From the NCBI GenBank assembly GCA_964019055.1, contig OZ025217.1:1193501-1257500 (forward strand): DNA of 64,000 nucleotides. The letters run 5' to 3'. A program made the translations under genes and the position numbers. The notes below the pieces were generated by a model. The model was not told the DNA's origin, did not search any database, and saw only the letters and a program-made list of their open reading frames with translations. Of the stretch, positions 37,192 through 47,935 are shown piece by piece. Source of the DNA: Anthopleura xanthogrammica (lineage: Eukaryota > Cnidaria > Anthozoa > Actiniaria > Actiniidae). Within the stretch, counting starts at the first letter, position 1, and every line of letters starts with the position of its first letter.

Positions 37192-40100
37192 ATGGCGGCC
37201 GAAGAGAACCTCGTGGATTTGGTGTCTCAGATAAAGTCGATTCCTACAGACCCTGAATCGTACTTTCAGCCCGCTAAGGAGCTTCCAAAAGATACATTAA
37301 GCAGCATAAAAAGGCTGTTTGATTTTTCAAGACAGCACGAGCGTTCAAATGGGAATGGTTCGTGTGCTTTGAAGGAGCTGATGGTTGATGGATTTGATGA
37401 TGAGCAAATATGGCAACAAATAGAATTACAGAATGAACCTGTCATTACTGATACCAAGAAGAAAGTCAGAGATATTAGAAAAATGGGCCTAAAATTACGA
37501 TTAGTACCTTCGGGTATAAAAAATGGACATGATGATGGTGATGATGATGATAATGATGATGGACATTTAGATGTTGAATTTGAAGACTCTGCTGAAGAAG
37601 ATGATGCATTAGATTCTAATCAGATTGGTAATAGAGTGATGATGCCAGCATCATCTTCAGAAGATGAGGAAGAGGATGAAATCACAGCACAAGTAGCAGA
37701 TGATGATGAAATTGATCACAGTGGTGAAGTGGATGATGATGAGGATGAGGAGGAGGAATATGATGGCAATGATTATCAACAATCAACAAAGCAGGGAAAG
37801 AAAAGCGAAAAAGGAAAGAAGAAAGGGAAGTCAGGTGGTTCAGTAGTAGATGACAAGTTTTTCAAGCTATCAGAAATGACAGAGTTTCTTGATAAAATGG
37901 ATCAAGATTTTGAACGAAAACGAGATCGAAAACAAGATGATGATGAAGATAATGAAATTGACCTCTTCATGGATATTGAAAGTAATGAGGAAGAAAATGA
38001 GGAAACAGATGAAGAGGATGATGATGATGATGAGGAATGGGGGAATGTTTTAGGAACAACAGCAAAGATCATGGGAAGGTAATAAAACTATAAATTCATA
38101 AGTAATATATTTCTGATTAAATGTCAATGTATTCTCTATCTATTGTTTAGGGTAGTTTTCAGTTGTCACAAAGATTTCAAGAGTACATGCCGAACACCTA
38201 ATTTCTATTAATTATCCTGCATTTAGTTATCTCTGTAAATAAGTCAGGGCTCAAAATAACAGCCAGTCATCTGACAATGTCCGGCCAAAATTGGAACTTG
38301 TCTAGTCAAATCTTTGCCTTGCCAGTCATTTTGACCAGTAACTTTGAACCAGAAATGAGGTAAAACTAAGCTGAAACTAATTTGGCCAGTCATCATGACT
38401 GGCGACTGACCGAACATTATTTTGGGCCCTGTAAGTGGTGTAAAAAATAAATAGAATTGAAACTTGAAAGGTCATGGATCTACCATACTTATTTCTACCG
38501 TATGATTCTGAGTGTGCCATTTTTCTAATATATTTTTTTATTTCTTTGTTTGATGGCAGAGATATTCAAAGGAATACAAAGAATACAAAGGCAAAAACAG
38601 CTTCTGAATTAAAGTATAATGATTACTTTGATCCACCTGATGGTGAAAAGCAAGAAATAAAAAGTGATGATGAAATCAGCGAAGAAGATGATGATGATGA
38701 GATGGATGATGGTGTTGATGATATGGATGAAGCTGATGTGGATGATGATGATGATGTTGATGAATCCATGGATGATGAAGATAAGGAAAAGATGGATGAT
38801 GAAGATGAAGATGAAGAAAATAATAATAAGCAAAGCTTGTCTAAACATGAAAAAGAGAAATTGAAGGTTAGTTTATACGGAAAACTGATTTGTAATTTGT
38901 AGAGTAAAAAGTGCTACATCTAAAGCAAACCTGAGAAAAACCTTCAAATTTCATGAAACCCTGACACAACCACTGCGCTGAAAGTCAGGGCACAGCTAAC
39001 TCATAGGTCAAATAGGAAGTTAGCTTGTTGGGTTTTACAGAGGGAATAGAAAAGGAGATCCTAGAGAAAAACTCTCAAACCAAGGGAGAGATCTAACAAA
39101 CTCTACTCCCACATTACAGCGGATTCAGATTGAGCGTTTAACAGCGCTGTTTGTTGCAATTGTTGCAGTCGTTAAATTTGCACGTTTCTAAGCAGAATGC
39201 GCAACATTTCTAGGCGGATGGGAGCACGTTCGGCTGATAAGATTGATTTTATCAGCAGAACATGCTCCAAGCCACCTAGAAAGGTCGCACATTCTGCATA
39301 GAAACGTGCAAATTAATTGTTCACTTATAATCATGTTGCAGATGGAGAAGAAAATTGCACATCTTGAGAAGGAAAACCTTACCAAAAAACCATGGCAGAT
39401 GAGTGGTGAAGCTGGAAGTACTATCAGACCATTTAACAGTTTACTTGAAGAAGATCTGAACTTTGATCACACAACAGCAGTAGGTAAGCCATCAAGGGAC
39501 AGGGGAGAAGATAAAAATTGAATTTAATGTTGCAAAGTGATATTTTAGAACCTCTACTGTAAATCTTTGCATTCCCAGAGACATTCATAATTCTAAACCC
39601 ATTTCATTTCTAATGATCTAAAAATGAAGGGAGACTCGATCATGATTAAGCCATTGATCATGCCAGATCAAATTCAAATTCATGAGTTGATATTGGTGGA
39701 GAATGGAAAACCTTACATGTTATATAATATAGGTCTCCTAATCATTTTCTTTCTATTATTTAGCTGCGCCAATAACTGAAGAAACAACCAAAAGTCTTGA
39801 AGACATCATTAAACAAAGAATCAAGGATGAGGTGAATTTCTTTCATATTACTTTTATAATTCTTTTTGTCACTTGCTTATTGTGATATGTTTTTCTTGTT
39901 ACAGTCTTGGGATGATGTTGAGCGCAAGCAAAAGCCAGTAACACAACCATATGAGTACAAGAAGAAACAGCCTCTAGATCAAGAGAAAAGCAAGCTAAGT
40001 CTGAGTCAGATTTATGAGCAGGAATACGTCAAACAAACCCATGTACAGGTGAGTCAAATTTGTTATCTCTGTTGCTTTGTCACAAGTTTTTCTGTGATTA

Positions 40101-41174
40101 TTTTTCTTGCCTCCACTGGAAAATTCTTGGTTCACATTTCCATGATATTTTTTCTTGCCTCTAATGTTCTTGCCTCACATTATTGTCATACAACCATCTC
40201 TCAAATGTTTCTCCACAAGCAATTTTTTGGGCTTTACCAGATATCAATCCAACTTAGCTCATTTAAATAATTCTTTCATGATCAGGAGGGTCCAAAAGAA
40301 GAAGAAGAAATCGAAGGACACAAGGAGATAAAAGAACTTATGACCAAGTTATTCACTAAATTGGATGCTTTGTCAAACTTCCACTTCACACCAAAGCCTG
40401 TAAGTAAGACTAGTCTTCAGGGGCTTATCCAGGACTTCCTAAAATCTCAAAAATCACCCCTCCCCCCATCTCCCAAATACGCATTCATGTTACATTTAAA
40501 TTGCCATATGGGAGAGCAGATCATTGGCAACATAGGATTTGCCTCTGGTCTTTATATGGTAATCTTAATGCACTGTCAATTTAGGTGCTATCGATTCTTG
40601 TTTTGGTTAACAATGAAATGAGAGGTTCTGTGGTATTTGCTGAGTTATATTGTAAAAAGCATTCATTTTATCCTCTCATCTATTTTAGCTCAAACCTGAG
40701 GTCAAGATAGTAACTAATACACCAGTTATAAGCATGGAAGAAGTGGCTCCAGTTGTTGCAAGCGATGCAATGTTACTAGCACCTGAAGAAACACATGACA
40801 AAAAGGTCGAGTTGAAAGGAGACACCGAGAAGACAGATACAGATAGAAAACGAGAAAGAAGAACCAAGAAGCTAAAGCAAAGACTGAAAGCAAAAGAACA
40901 AACAAAGAAGAAAAAGCTTGTGAATAAATTAAAACCTGGTCTGGGAAATAAATATGCGAAGCAAAAAGCATTAAAGGACCTTGAAAAAGAAAGCAAAACT
41001 TCCAAGAACATTTCAGTAGTTAAAGAAACTGCTGAAGAAAGGACTTTGAAATCATCCTCTGCTTTCTTTTCTCGTTTGCAAGATGAAGTCAAGCAGCAAG
41101 TTAACTCAAAAAAGGGTCCAAGTGAAAAAAAGAAAAAGAAAGCTGAAACTACTATCTCCAAATTTAAACTGTAG
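37192..41174 (+). CDS. MPHOSPH10: U3 small nucleolar ribonucleoprotein MPP10
   Basis: Mpp10 works with Imp3 and Imp4 in the U3 snoRNP, which processes pre-18S rRNA in the nucleolus. Exons: 37192-38078, 38560-38866, 39342-39483, 39764-39831, 39905-40048, 40286-40399, 40689-41174, giving 715 aa (human 681). Family hallmarks are the N-terminal [19 protein letters not shown], long acidic blocks (several (GAT)n-encoded Asp runs in exons 1 and 2), [35 protein letters not shown] ([16 protein letters not shown]), [11 protein letters not shown] and [14 protein letters not shown], then a Lys-rich C-terminus ending ISKFKL. Poly(A) hexamers AATAAA lie at 41474 and 41482. An in-frame Met upstream of 37192 would add 19 residues, but the ATGGCGGCC start is in better context and matches the family start. 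Confidence 0.96.
38245..38431. mobile_element. Small DNA transposon, CAGGGCTCAAAATAA termini, 5-bp target duplication
   Basis: Starts CAGGGCTCAAAATAAC and ends ATTATTTTGGGCCCTG. Flanked by TAAGT at 38240-38244 and 38432-38436. The sister copy at 61356-61530 has the same termini and its own 5-bp duplication. Non-autonomous. In MPHOSPH10 intron 1. Confidence 0.85.
38955..39115 (-). mobile_element. SINE family 1 fragment
   Basis: Contains tail sequence (ccctgacacaaccactgcgc, gtcagggcacagctaactca), then the body (agttagcttgttgggtttta, cagagggaatagaaaaggag, accaagggagagatctaaca). Headless. In MPHOSPH10 intron 2. Confidence 0.7.
39175..39314. mobile_element. MITE-like inverted repeat with arms of about 65 bp
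   Basis: Left aatttgcacgtttctaagca ... ggcggatgggagcacgttcg and right agaacatgctccaagccacc ... tgcatagaaacgtgcaaatt are inverted copies around a short gctgataagattgattttat centre. It ends 27 bp before MPHOSPH10 exon 39342-39483. Confidence 0.8.
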
Positions 41175-41803
41175 AATACAATTTTAAGCTGATATTTTGA
41201 AATATAATTTATCCTTCATCTTGAATTACATTAACAATGACAAGTTTGTACTGTAATGTTTGTTGTTTCATTAGTATTTTTATTCTACAATGCTACAGAT
41301 TTCACCGAAGTGTGGCATGCATTGAAAACATCATCCACTTTTCAGACACTAGACATTTCAAACTCTGCCAACAAACATTGCTTTATTCCGCATTCCTTTC
41401 TCCACATGTCAGCACACTTTTCAAAAATCATGGGGAAAGAAATGATTAAAAGAATACTGAAACATGGAGAAAGAAATAAAGAATAAAATGTTGCCATCTG
41501 TTGGCTGATTTTAAGCCCTGGAATGTTAGCCCCCCCCCCCCCCCCCCCCAGGCTTAGTACCCTAGGCTAAATATGAAACAGCTACATGAATGTTTTCAAT
41601 ATTTTGTTTTATTCATCCTTCCCCTCTATGGGTGTATTCCCAGTATATGAAAAGCATCAAATTTCTACTCCTAGATTTTTGTAACAGCAGAATTACAACC
41701 AACACCAAGCAGGATTTTTTAGCAGTTGTCAAGGATCTTTTTACTAAATATTTACAAACATTAAAATATCGTGAATGTTATATTGTGAATGGTATAAGAA
41801 GTA
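41175..41803. other. Convergent intergenic region, MPHOSPH10 / SPAG8
   Basis: Contains the plus-strand poly(A) signals near 41474-41487, a 20-base poly-C at 41530-41549, and a minus-strand AATAAA for SPAG8 at 41608-41613. No other gene is seen. A short 3' UTR overlap between the two genes is possible. Confidence 0.65.
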
Positions 41804-43568
41804 TTAGAATTTCCATTGCTCTCCTGGTTTGGGGGAATCTAAATATTCTCCAATAGGAGTACTGAAGGATGCATTTTTACGGAAAGGAGTATCTTGCGTT
41901 TTGACTTGTGAAACACCCTACGGAATCAAAGAAAAATTTAACACATTTTAAATTTTCATTTCATCAGGTAGATCATGAAAAAATATAATGCTACAACTTA
42001 CATGAATTGCTTGGTTCTTTTCAAGCCAAAAACTTAAAGATTGATCTTTATTTACATCATGATTCTGAAGAAAAAAAGTAGTCATATATTAGATTCTTTC
42101 ACTGGCAGAGAACTTGAGAAGACCCATCAAAGCAAGCTTACTCACCCTTGTTCGCTCTTTTAGGAACGGTTCAAATTCTGTGAAGAAATGAACAGTTGAT
42201 TTCAGTAAATAAATTTTTTGACTACTCTTAGACACATGAGCTTTAAGGTGCACTACAACAAAATTCCATAGCTTAGGCTAAGAAAGTGCATAATTTGGCT
42301 GTAAAGCAATTGGATCTGTCTGTAGAGCTCTAGAGGTGGAAGTACTGTTTATAAACATTACCAATGTGATGTTAACTGGCTGGCTTGGAGTAGGATATGT
42401 GGAGTATACGATATACAGCTATTTCAAAATTAAAGGTTGATGAAGGTTTTGTTGCATGTTGCTTGTTGCATGTTGCATTATTAATGCTTGTTGCATGCTG
42501 CATGTTGCTTAACAAGCTTGAAATGTATTATAGAAAAGATGCTGGAAAAACCTGCAAACAAAGTTTGGGAAAATTCCATATTGATTCACCTTTCGCTGCT
42601 TGAATTTACATAACCCGTACTGCATTTCGGGTTTAGTATGCAACATGCAGCATGCAACAAAACCTTCACCATTTCGAAATAGCTGTTTTTGGGTGGAGGT
42701 TAAAGGAGTAGGGGGTCAGCTCGGTGGTTTGATGTAGTGGAAGTTACATACCTTTATTATAATCTTTATGTGTTGTTGATTTCAATTCCACAGGGGGAGG
42801 GGGTGGGTTGAGCTCTTCTTCCAGCTCTGCGGCAACCTGTGCCATCAGTTTGTTTCTTAAGTGTTCTTCTTTTGTTCCTCTGGTTCTTATACCCAACTCT
42901 ATGGGTTCTCTATAAGAATCTCTTACTGTTGTGAGGTCTTCTGCTTTGGCACCAAAGTCTGTGGTCATAATGCCCTGCGCAGGGAAAATAAACTTGTATC
43001 AATCTACCGCAGAACTGTCTTGTTTCTGAGCTCTGGACCTCTGAGCTTGAGGTATGATATCCTAATAGAAATTCCTTGTTTCAAAAGCACAAATGACCTA
43101 CCAAGACCCCTTTCAGTTCATCTGAGACAGGCAAGAGTTAGGGCACTACTGACTAACTAATAGCTGTTTTGCTTTTAAAACCAAGTGTTGCTTTTAAAAT
43201 AAGGTAAGGTGATACTGTAAGACATCTTATTTATTAATAAGAAGATTTTCAATTTTTTAAGAGTCTGTATGAACGAAGTGTTCTTTCATACTAAACTTGA
43301 ATTACAAATATTTAAAGCAGGAAGAATAGAGGATAGATATATCATACCCTGTGTCCATGCCTTTGTAGAGTAGGTATAGTAGCATTAGGTTCTTCATATT
43401 GAGCTGATTGTCTCTAAAGAATTTTAGGGAAAAATCAAGTTAGAACAGTTTGTAAATATCAAAATAAAAAGACCATGGATGCCTTGTGCTTACCTCTTCA
43501 ACCCAGTTATCTAGTAGAGTTTTTCCATCAGAATTATTATGTCTAATAGCAGTAATCGAATCAGCCAT
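41804..43568 (-). CDS. SPAG8: SPAG8-like ciliary/flagellar protein
   Basis: Human SPAG8 is a sperm and ciliary protein found inside axonemal doublet microtubules. Exons: 43568-43494, 43413-43348, 42974-42752, 42177-42146, 42064-42002, 41917-41804, all phase-compatible, giving 190 aa. The match to the human C-terminal half includes LLDNWVEE (human LLHSWKEE), RHGHRGIMT (RHGHRGLLT), RDSYREP (QKDSYQPP), STTHKDYN (SVTHHDYR), FWLEKNQAIHGVS (FWIQRAPQLPGVS) and DTPFRKNASFSTP (DTPFRKNCSFSTP). The human protein's long Ser/Pro-rich N-terminus is absent, so this looks like the conserved core. I compared from memory of the human sequence, not by a search. Confidence 0.88.
42416..42685. mobile_element. MITE-like inverted element rich in TTGCATG
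   Basis: The left arm (cagctatttcaaaattaaag, gatgaaggttttgttgcatg) and right arm (catgcaacaaaaccttcacc, atttcgaaatagctg) are inverted copies. Just inside the left arm are several direct copies of gttgcatgttgc. It lies in a SPAG8 intron, 67 bp from exon 42752-42974. Confidence 0.75.
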
Positions 43569-43809
43569 ATTTAAGAAGTAGAAACTGAGGATATATATTG
43601 AAAAATAGCGTTAAAATATCAAGAAATTTTTCAATATTTAGAGGTCGTTTTGATTCTTTTTTCTTTTCTTGATCCAAAAAATTGTGTTCAAGCCCAGTCT
43701 TCTGTAGTCATAGCAACCGAACCGGTCAAAGTACCCGTATATTGAATGTCCCGGATAAAGAGTGAGGTCAAGGTCCCGGATGTACAAAATAAATATTGAG
43801 AAAGAAAAA
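43569..43809. promoter_or_regulatory. Compact divergent promoter, SPAG8 (-) and GNB5 (+)
   Basis: The start codons are 241 bp apart. The 14-mer gtagtcatagcaac at 43704-43717 fits the RFX X-box consensus GTHNYYATRRNAAC exactly and lies 136 bp upstream of the SPAG8 ATG, the usual range for X-boxes in ciliary gene promoters. No TATA box is obvious. If some GNB5 transcripts start upstream, an in-frame ATG at 43762 would add 16 residues. Confidence 0.6.
43704..43717. promoter_or_regulatory. X-box (RFX-binding) consensus match
   Basis: All 14 positions of gtagtcatagcaac agree with GTHNYYATRRNAAC. RFX factors drive axonemal gene expression through this motif, which is consistent with SPAG8 on the minus side. 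The motif alone does not prove binding. Confidence 0.5.
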
Positions 43810-46800
43810 ATGGCGTCCGGAGCTGACACTGAAGACTCTTTAGATTCGCTCACCAGAGAGGCTGAGCAACTAAAAATAAAGATAGAAGAAGAGAAATGCA
43901 AATACCACGACAAAGAACGTAAGCTTGTGTATCTATCTGTGTGCTTCAGTGCTGGGGTTGTTTGATTTTGAGCGGTAAAATGAAAGTTGACATGAGCTGT
44001 TTCTTGTGCACTTTCTCTTTTGCACAGCAGGAAATAATCGTAGTTTCACTCAATATTGTTCGCACCGCTTTGACCAGAAGAAAATAATTTTTTTTTTGAA
44101 TTTTAATTTAGTTTGATGTGATAAAAAATATATATAAAGTATGTCTGTTTTTGGCTTGGAGAATGTAGGACTGGGCTTCCTGTGTCTACTTGAGGAAATA
44201 ACTGATTTTTTTACGAAATAAACAAATTTCATCTCAAGCTTATACTAAATTACTCTAAGATACACATCTAATTTACCTTTACCTAACTTACCAGTTATTT
44301 TAGACAGCAATGTAGCACTACATTCATAAAAACTGGAACTGGCCACTCCTCCCCTCAGCAGTAGAACATGCTAGCCAGCTTGTTTTACTTTTGACAACAC
44401 AAAACTTATCTTATCCTCCTTTTATTGTACCAAATTATAGGAAATTTTAGTCTCTTTGTTAGCTATTTTCCATCATTTTGGTTTTTGTCCCACTTTCTTA
44501 TTTCTCATTTTTTCACATCCAGTTAAGAATGTCGCTGACCGGCTACAAAGTCTACAGGGGTGTCACATGAAAGTACGGCGTATCTTAAAAGGTCATCAGG
44601 GAAAAGTTTTATGTATGGACTGGTCTGGTGATAGACGACATCTAGTCAGTAGTTCACAGGTACATGAAATTCCTTCATTTATATAACATTTTTGTTCTGC
44701 CTTCATTTTATATATTTGTTGATCTTTAGTATTGAAATTTTGAATTCCTTTTCAAGGATGGTAAAGTTATAGTCTGGGATGCTTTCACAACCAATAAGGT
44801 ATTTAGAACTCATTTTTTAAATATATACGATTGTCTTCTTCACTTTGGGCATAATGTTTTCCCACTTCAGATCATGTGTCATTCTCTCGAGAATATGATT
44901 CTTTGTTTCAGATGTATCCATATTCATTTGTCTTCTCATGCACAACTGTTAAACAAAGAAATTATTATCCAGGGAATGACATTCCTTTGTGGCCCGAAAA
45001 ACATTATGCCCAAGATAAAAAGGCCTAGATTACTAAACTCAAAGAGGTTATACAATGAATTACAGATATCAACATTTTGCAAGCTGATCATTTGCATATG
45101 TTTCAACCCAACAGGAACATGCAATCTCCATGCCAACCACCTGGGTAATGGCATGTTCATATTCGCCATCAGGAAACTTGGTTGCATGCGGGTAGGTTAC
45201 AAAAGTTCCCAGATGACAGCCAAGCAAATTGTATCAAGACATCTGTGTTTATATACCTGTTTATATTCTTGTAGGGGATTGGATAACAAGTGCTCAGTTT
45301 TCAAGCTCAGTTACGATGACACACAGAACGCTAAGAAACAAACTGTAGCAATGCATACCAGTTACATGTCGTGTTGTAAATTTGCTAACTCAGATCATCA
45401 GGTACACCTACTTAATATATTTACAGTGATAACATTTTTTATAAATGGTAATAGTTATTTCATGCAGCACTGTCATGAACTCATCAGGGACACATGCCAT
45501 AGTACTTGCATAATCTATTGTGGGCCTGAAAGCTTCTTTGTACTAATTCTAGTGAAAACTCAGACCATCTACGTACTACCTATAGACCCCTTTCATGTGA
45601 CTATAAAGCAGCTCAATTTGGAGGGCAAAACAAAAGAATTTCAATCTCCTGAGAATTGGAACCTTTTGTTTTGTCCTTGAAATTGAGCTGCATTCCGACG
45701 TGCTGCAAGGGGTCTATATCTTTATACTGTTACCTATTGTAGAGTTATTAAAATTGTATTTTTTTATGTGCAGATATTTACAGGAAGTGGTGATTCAACA
45801 TGTGGTCTGTGGGACGTAGAATCTAGTCAGTTAATACAGAGTTTTCATGGTCATTATTCTGATGTAATGAGGTATACAAAAAATTTAAAAGATATTTTGG
45901 CATAAAGCTGGATATCATGATCATTTTTGTGCATTACCAAATAACCAAAATGTTTTACCATTATGATCATTTTTTCCAGCCTTGATTTATCGCCGTCAGA
46001 AGGAGGAAACATCTTTATATCTGGGGTATGTGTTCTTTCATTGTTAGGCTACTAATAATCATTTTGGAGAACATGCTATATATTATCATTTATGTTCTTT
46101 AGGGCTGTGACAAGAAGGCTCATGTATGGGACATCAGGACTGGACGGGTCATTAATTCATTCGATGATCATGATGCTGATATTAATTGTGTCAGGTTAGT
46201 AATAGAATTATGACATATTAAGCAGCAGGTATGGTTAGCTAATGCATTACTTTTTATTTAATAAGCAAGAAGTTTGTACAGTTTGACCCCCCTCCCCTCC
46301 CCTGCGCACACTTGCTCTGAGGATTCTGTATGGCTATAGCCCTAAATAACTGAGCAGTGATGAAAAGAGGGTTATTATTATTAAGTGTTGTATCTTGTGC
46401 AATATTTTAAATAAAACATGATTTTCATAGGTTTTATCCTGGTGGTGATACGTTTGGTACTGCAAGTGACGATGGCAAGGTAATAATTACAAACTACATG
46501 TACAATACCTGTTTACAAAACCTACTCTGCATCCTTGAATTTATTCATGCCTTGAAATTATAATTTCCTTGTCAAATAATCTTCATGAGTATTATGACAT
46601 AAACATCAACATTGCCATAGAACCATTCAAAGATTTACATTGCTAATGGTAGAACGATACATCAAAGGACTTGTTGTTATAGTAGACTCATTCACCTGTC
46701 ACTTACATTTGTATCTTTCAGTTGCGTTTGTTTGATCTACGAGCTGACCATTTGTTAAGCACATATTACAAAGACCATGTGATCTTTGGTGCCGCAGCTC

Positions 46801-47935
46801 TAGACTTTTCTATAAGTGGTAAGATTCTTGTTATATACTGGTATTATACAGCAAATGTACTGTAACTTTAGTTTTCAATATAACTTTGAGTTCAAAAGTG
46901 GCTGTTGTGACTGGTGTGAGGCCATCAGTATTAAGCTTCAAATTTCATTCACAAGCCTCTTTTGCTACTTCAGGAACTTCTGAATCTTACTTTTCCTTTT
47001 CTTCTATACTTAGGTCGAATTTTGTTTGCTGGTTACCATGACTACACTGTTCATGTTTGGGATACCTTAAAGGTAATTCAATATGTCTATGTACCAACCT
47101 GGCATATACTTGTCCTTCAATTTGTCGTGTCTGCCAATGAGAGTATATACTACAGCAATACTTGTGCGGTCCATGGTGTAAGTTTTTCATAGTCATACAA
47201 AAACTGCTCTATCCAGGAATAACACTCATCCTGAAGCATTTGAACGCAAGGCTATCTCAGGATAAATACATTGTACAGTCCAATATGGCTGCTGAATGAG
47301 AAAGGCTCATAAAGACTAAAATGCAAGGAATGGGTCTATTATCTTTAGGGGAAGGTATAGATGTTCCTGAAAACTAATACTAGCATTTAATACCTTTTCA
47401 GTCTGAGAGACTTGCAGTTTATTATGGCCATGACAATCGACTTAGCAGCCTTCGTGTGTCCCCTGATGGAACATGTGTATGCACTGGAAGCTGGGATCAA
47501 ACTCTTAGGGTAACTACATAATGTTGCATTTTATTTTTGCCAACTTACCGACACCTTACTGTTATGTCACAGACACACTCATTACTGTTACTTTACATTA
47601 CCAACCATTAACTGACGCGTTTTGGGGTTATATTACTGTCACACCATATTACTTACCAACACCTTAATGACCACTTACCGATACCTTACTGTATCAACAC
47701 CTTACCACCACTTACAGACCACTCACCAACACCTTACCAACCAGTTTCCAACACCATTCCAAGCACTTACAGACCACTTACCAACACCTTACCAACCACT
47801 TACAGACCACTTACCAACACCTTACCAACCACTTACAGACCACTTACCAACACATTACTGACCACTTAATACCATACATTGGGGTTTGTTCAGTGTGTGA
47901 AGTGTTTTTCTTGTTTGTTTCAGATATGGGCTTAG
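43810..47935 (+). CDS. GNB5: G-protein beta subunit 5 (Gbeta5)
   Basis: Gbeta5 is the divergent G-beta that pairs with the GGL domain of R7-family RGS proteins and helps end G-protein signals in neurons. Exons: 43810-43918, 44523-44659, 44757-44798, 45115-45191, 45275-45401, 45774-45871, 45980-46025, 46103-46194, 46431-46479, 46722-46818, 47014-47072, 47402-47509, 47924-47935, giving 350 aa (human short form 353). An N-terminal helix ([16 protein letters not shown]) is followed by seven WD repeats, e.g. [91 protein letters not shown] and [13 protein letters not shown]. Gbeta5-type signatures ([10 protein letters not shown], FGHxNR-like [16 protein letters not shown]) separate it from Gbeta1-4. 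The last exon carries only four codons (IWA-stop). Confidence 0.97.
45591..45718. mobile_element. MITE family A, best preserved copy
   Basis: 128 bp from TATAGACCCCTTTCATGTGA to GTGCTGCAAGGGGTCTATA. It carries both inner arms (gcagctcaatttggagggca and the inverse near the right end) and caatctcctgagaattggaa. It lies in the GNB5 intron before exon 45774-45871. Confidence 0.85.
47640..47870. repeat. 33-bp minisatellite in the last GNB5 intron
   Basis: Units of ttaccaacaccttaccaacc + acttacagaccac repeat about four times clearly (47735-47860) and decay upstream into shorter CTTACCAACAC motifs from about 47580. Confidence 0.9.

Noticed and set aside
38609..38848. Ile/Phe-rich minus-strand frame
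   Set aside because: Antisense of the Asp-rich (GAT)n coding run of MPHOSPH10.
41530..41549. Poly-C run considered as a regulatory tract (also 31148-31167)
   Set aside because: No pairing partner or conserved context; both are 20 C long and length may be an assembly artefact.
44874..45680. 268-codon frame in GNB5
   Set aside because: Runs through two real exons in mixed frames, their introns and a MITE; the properly spliced GNB5 model explains the coding parts.
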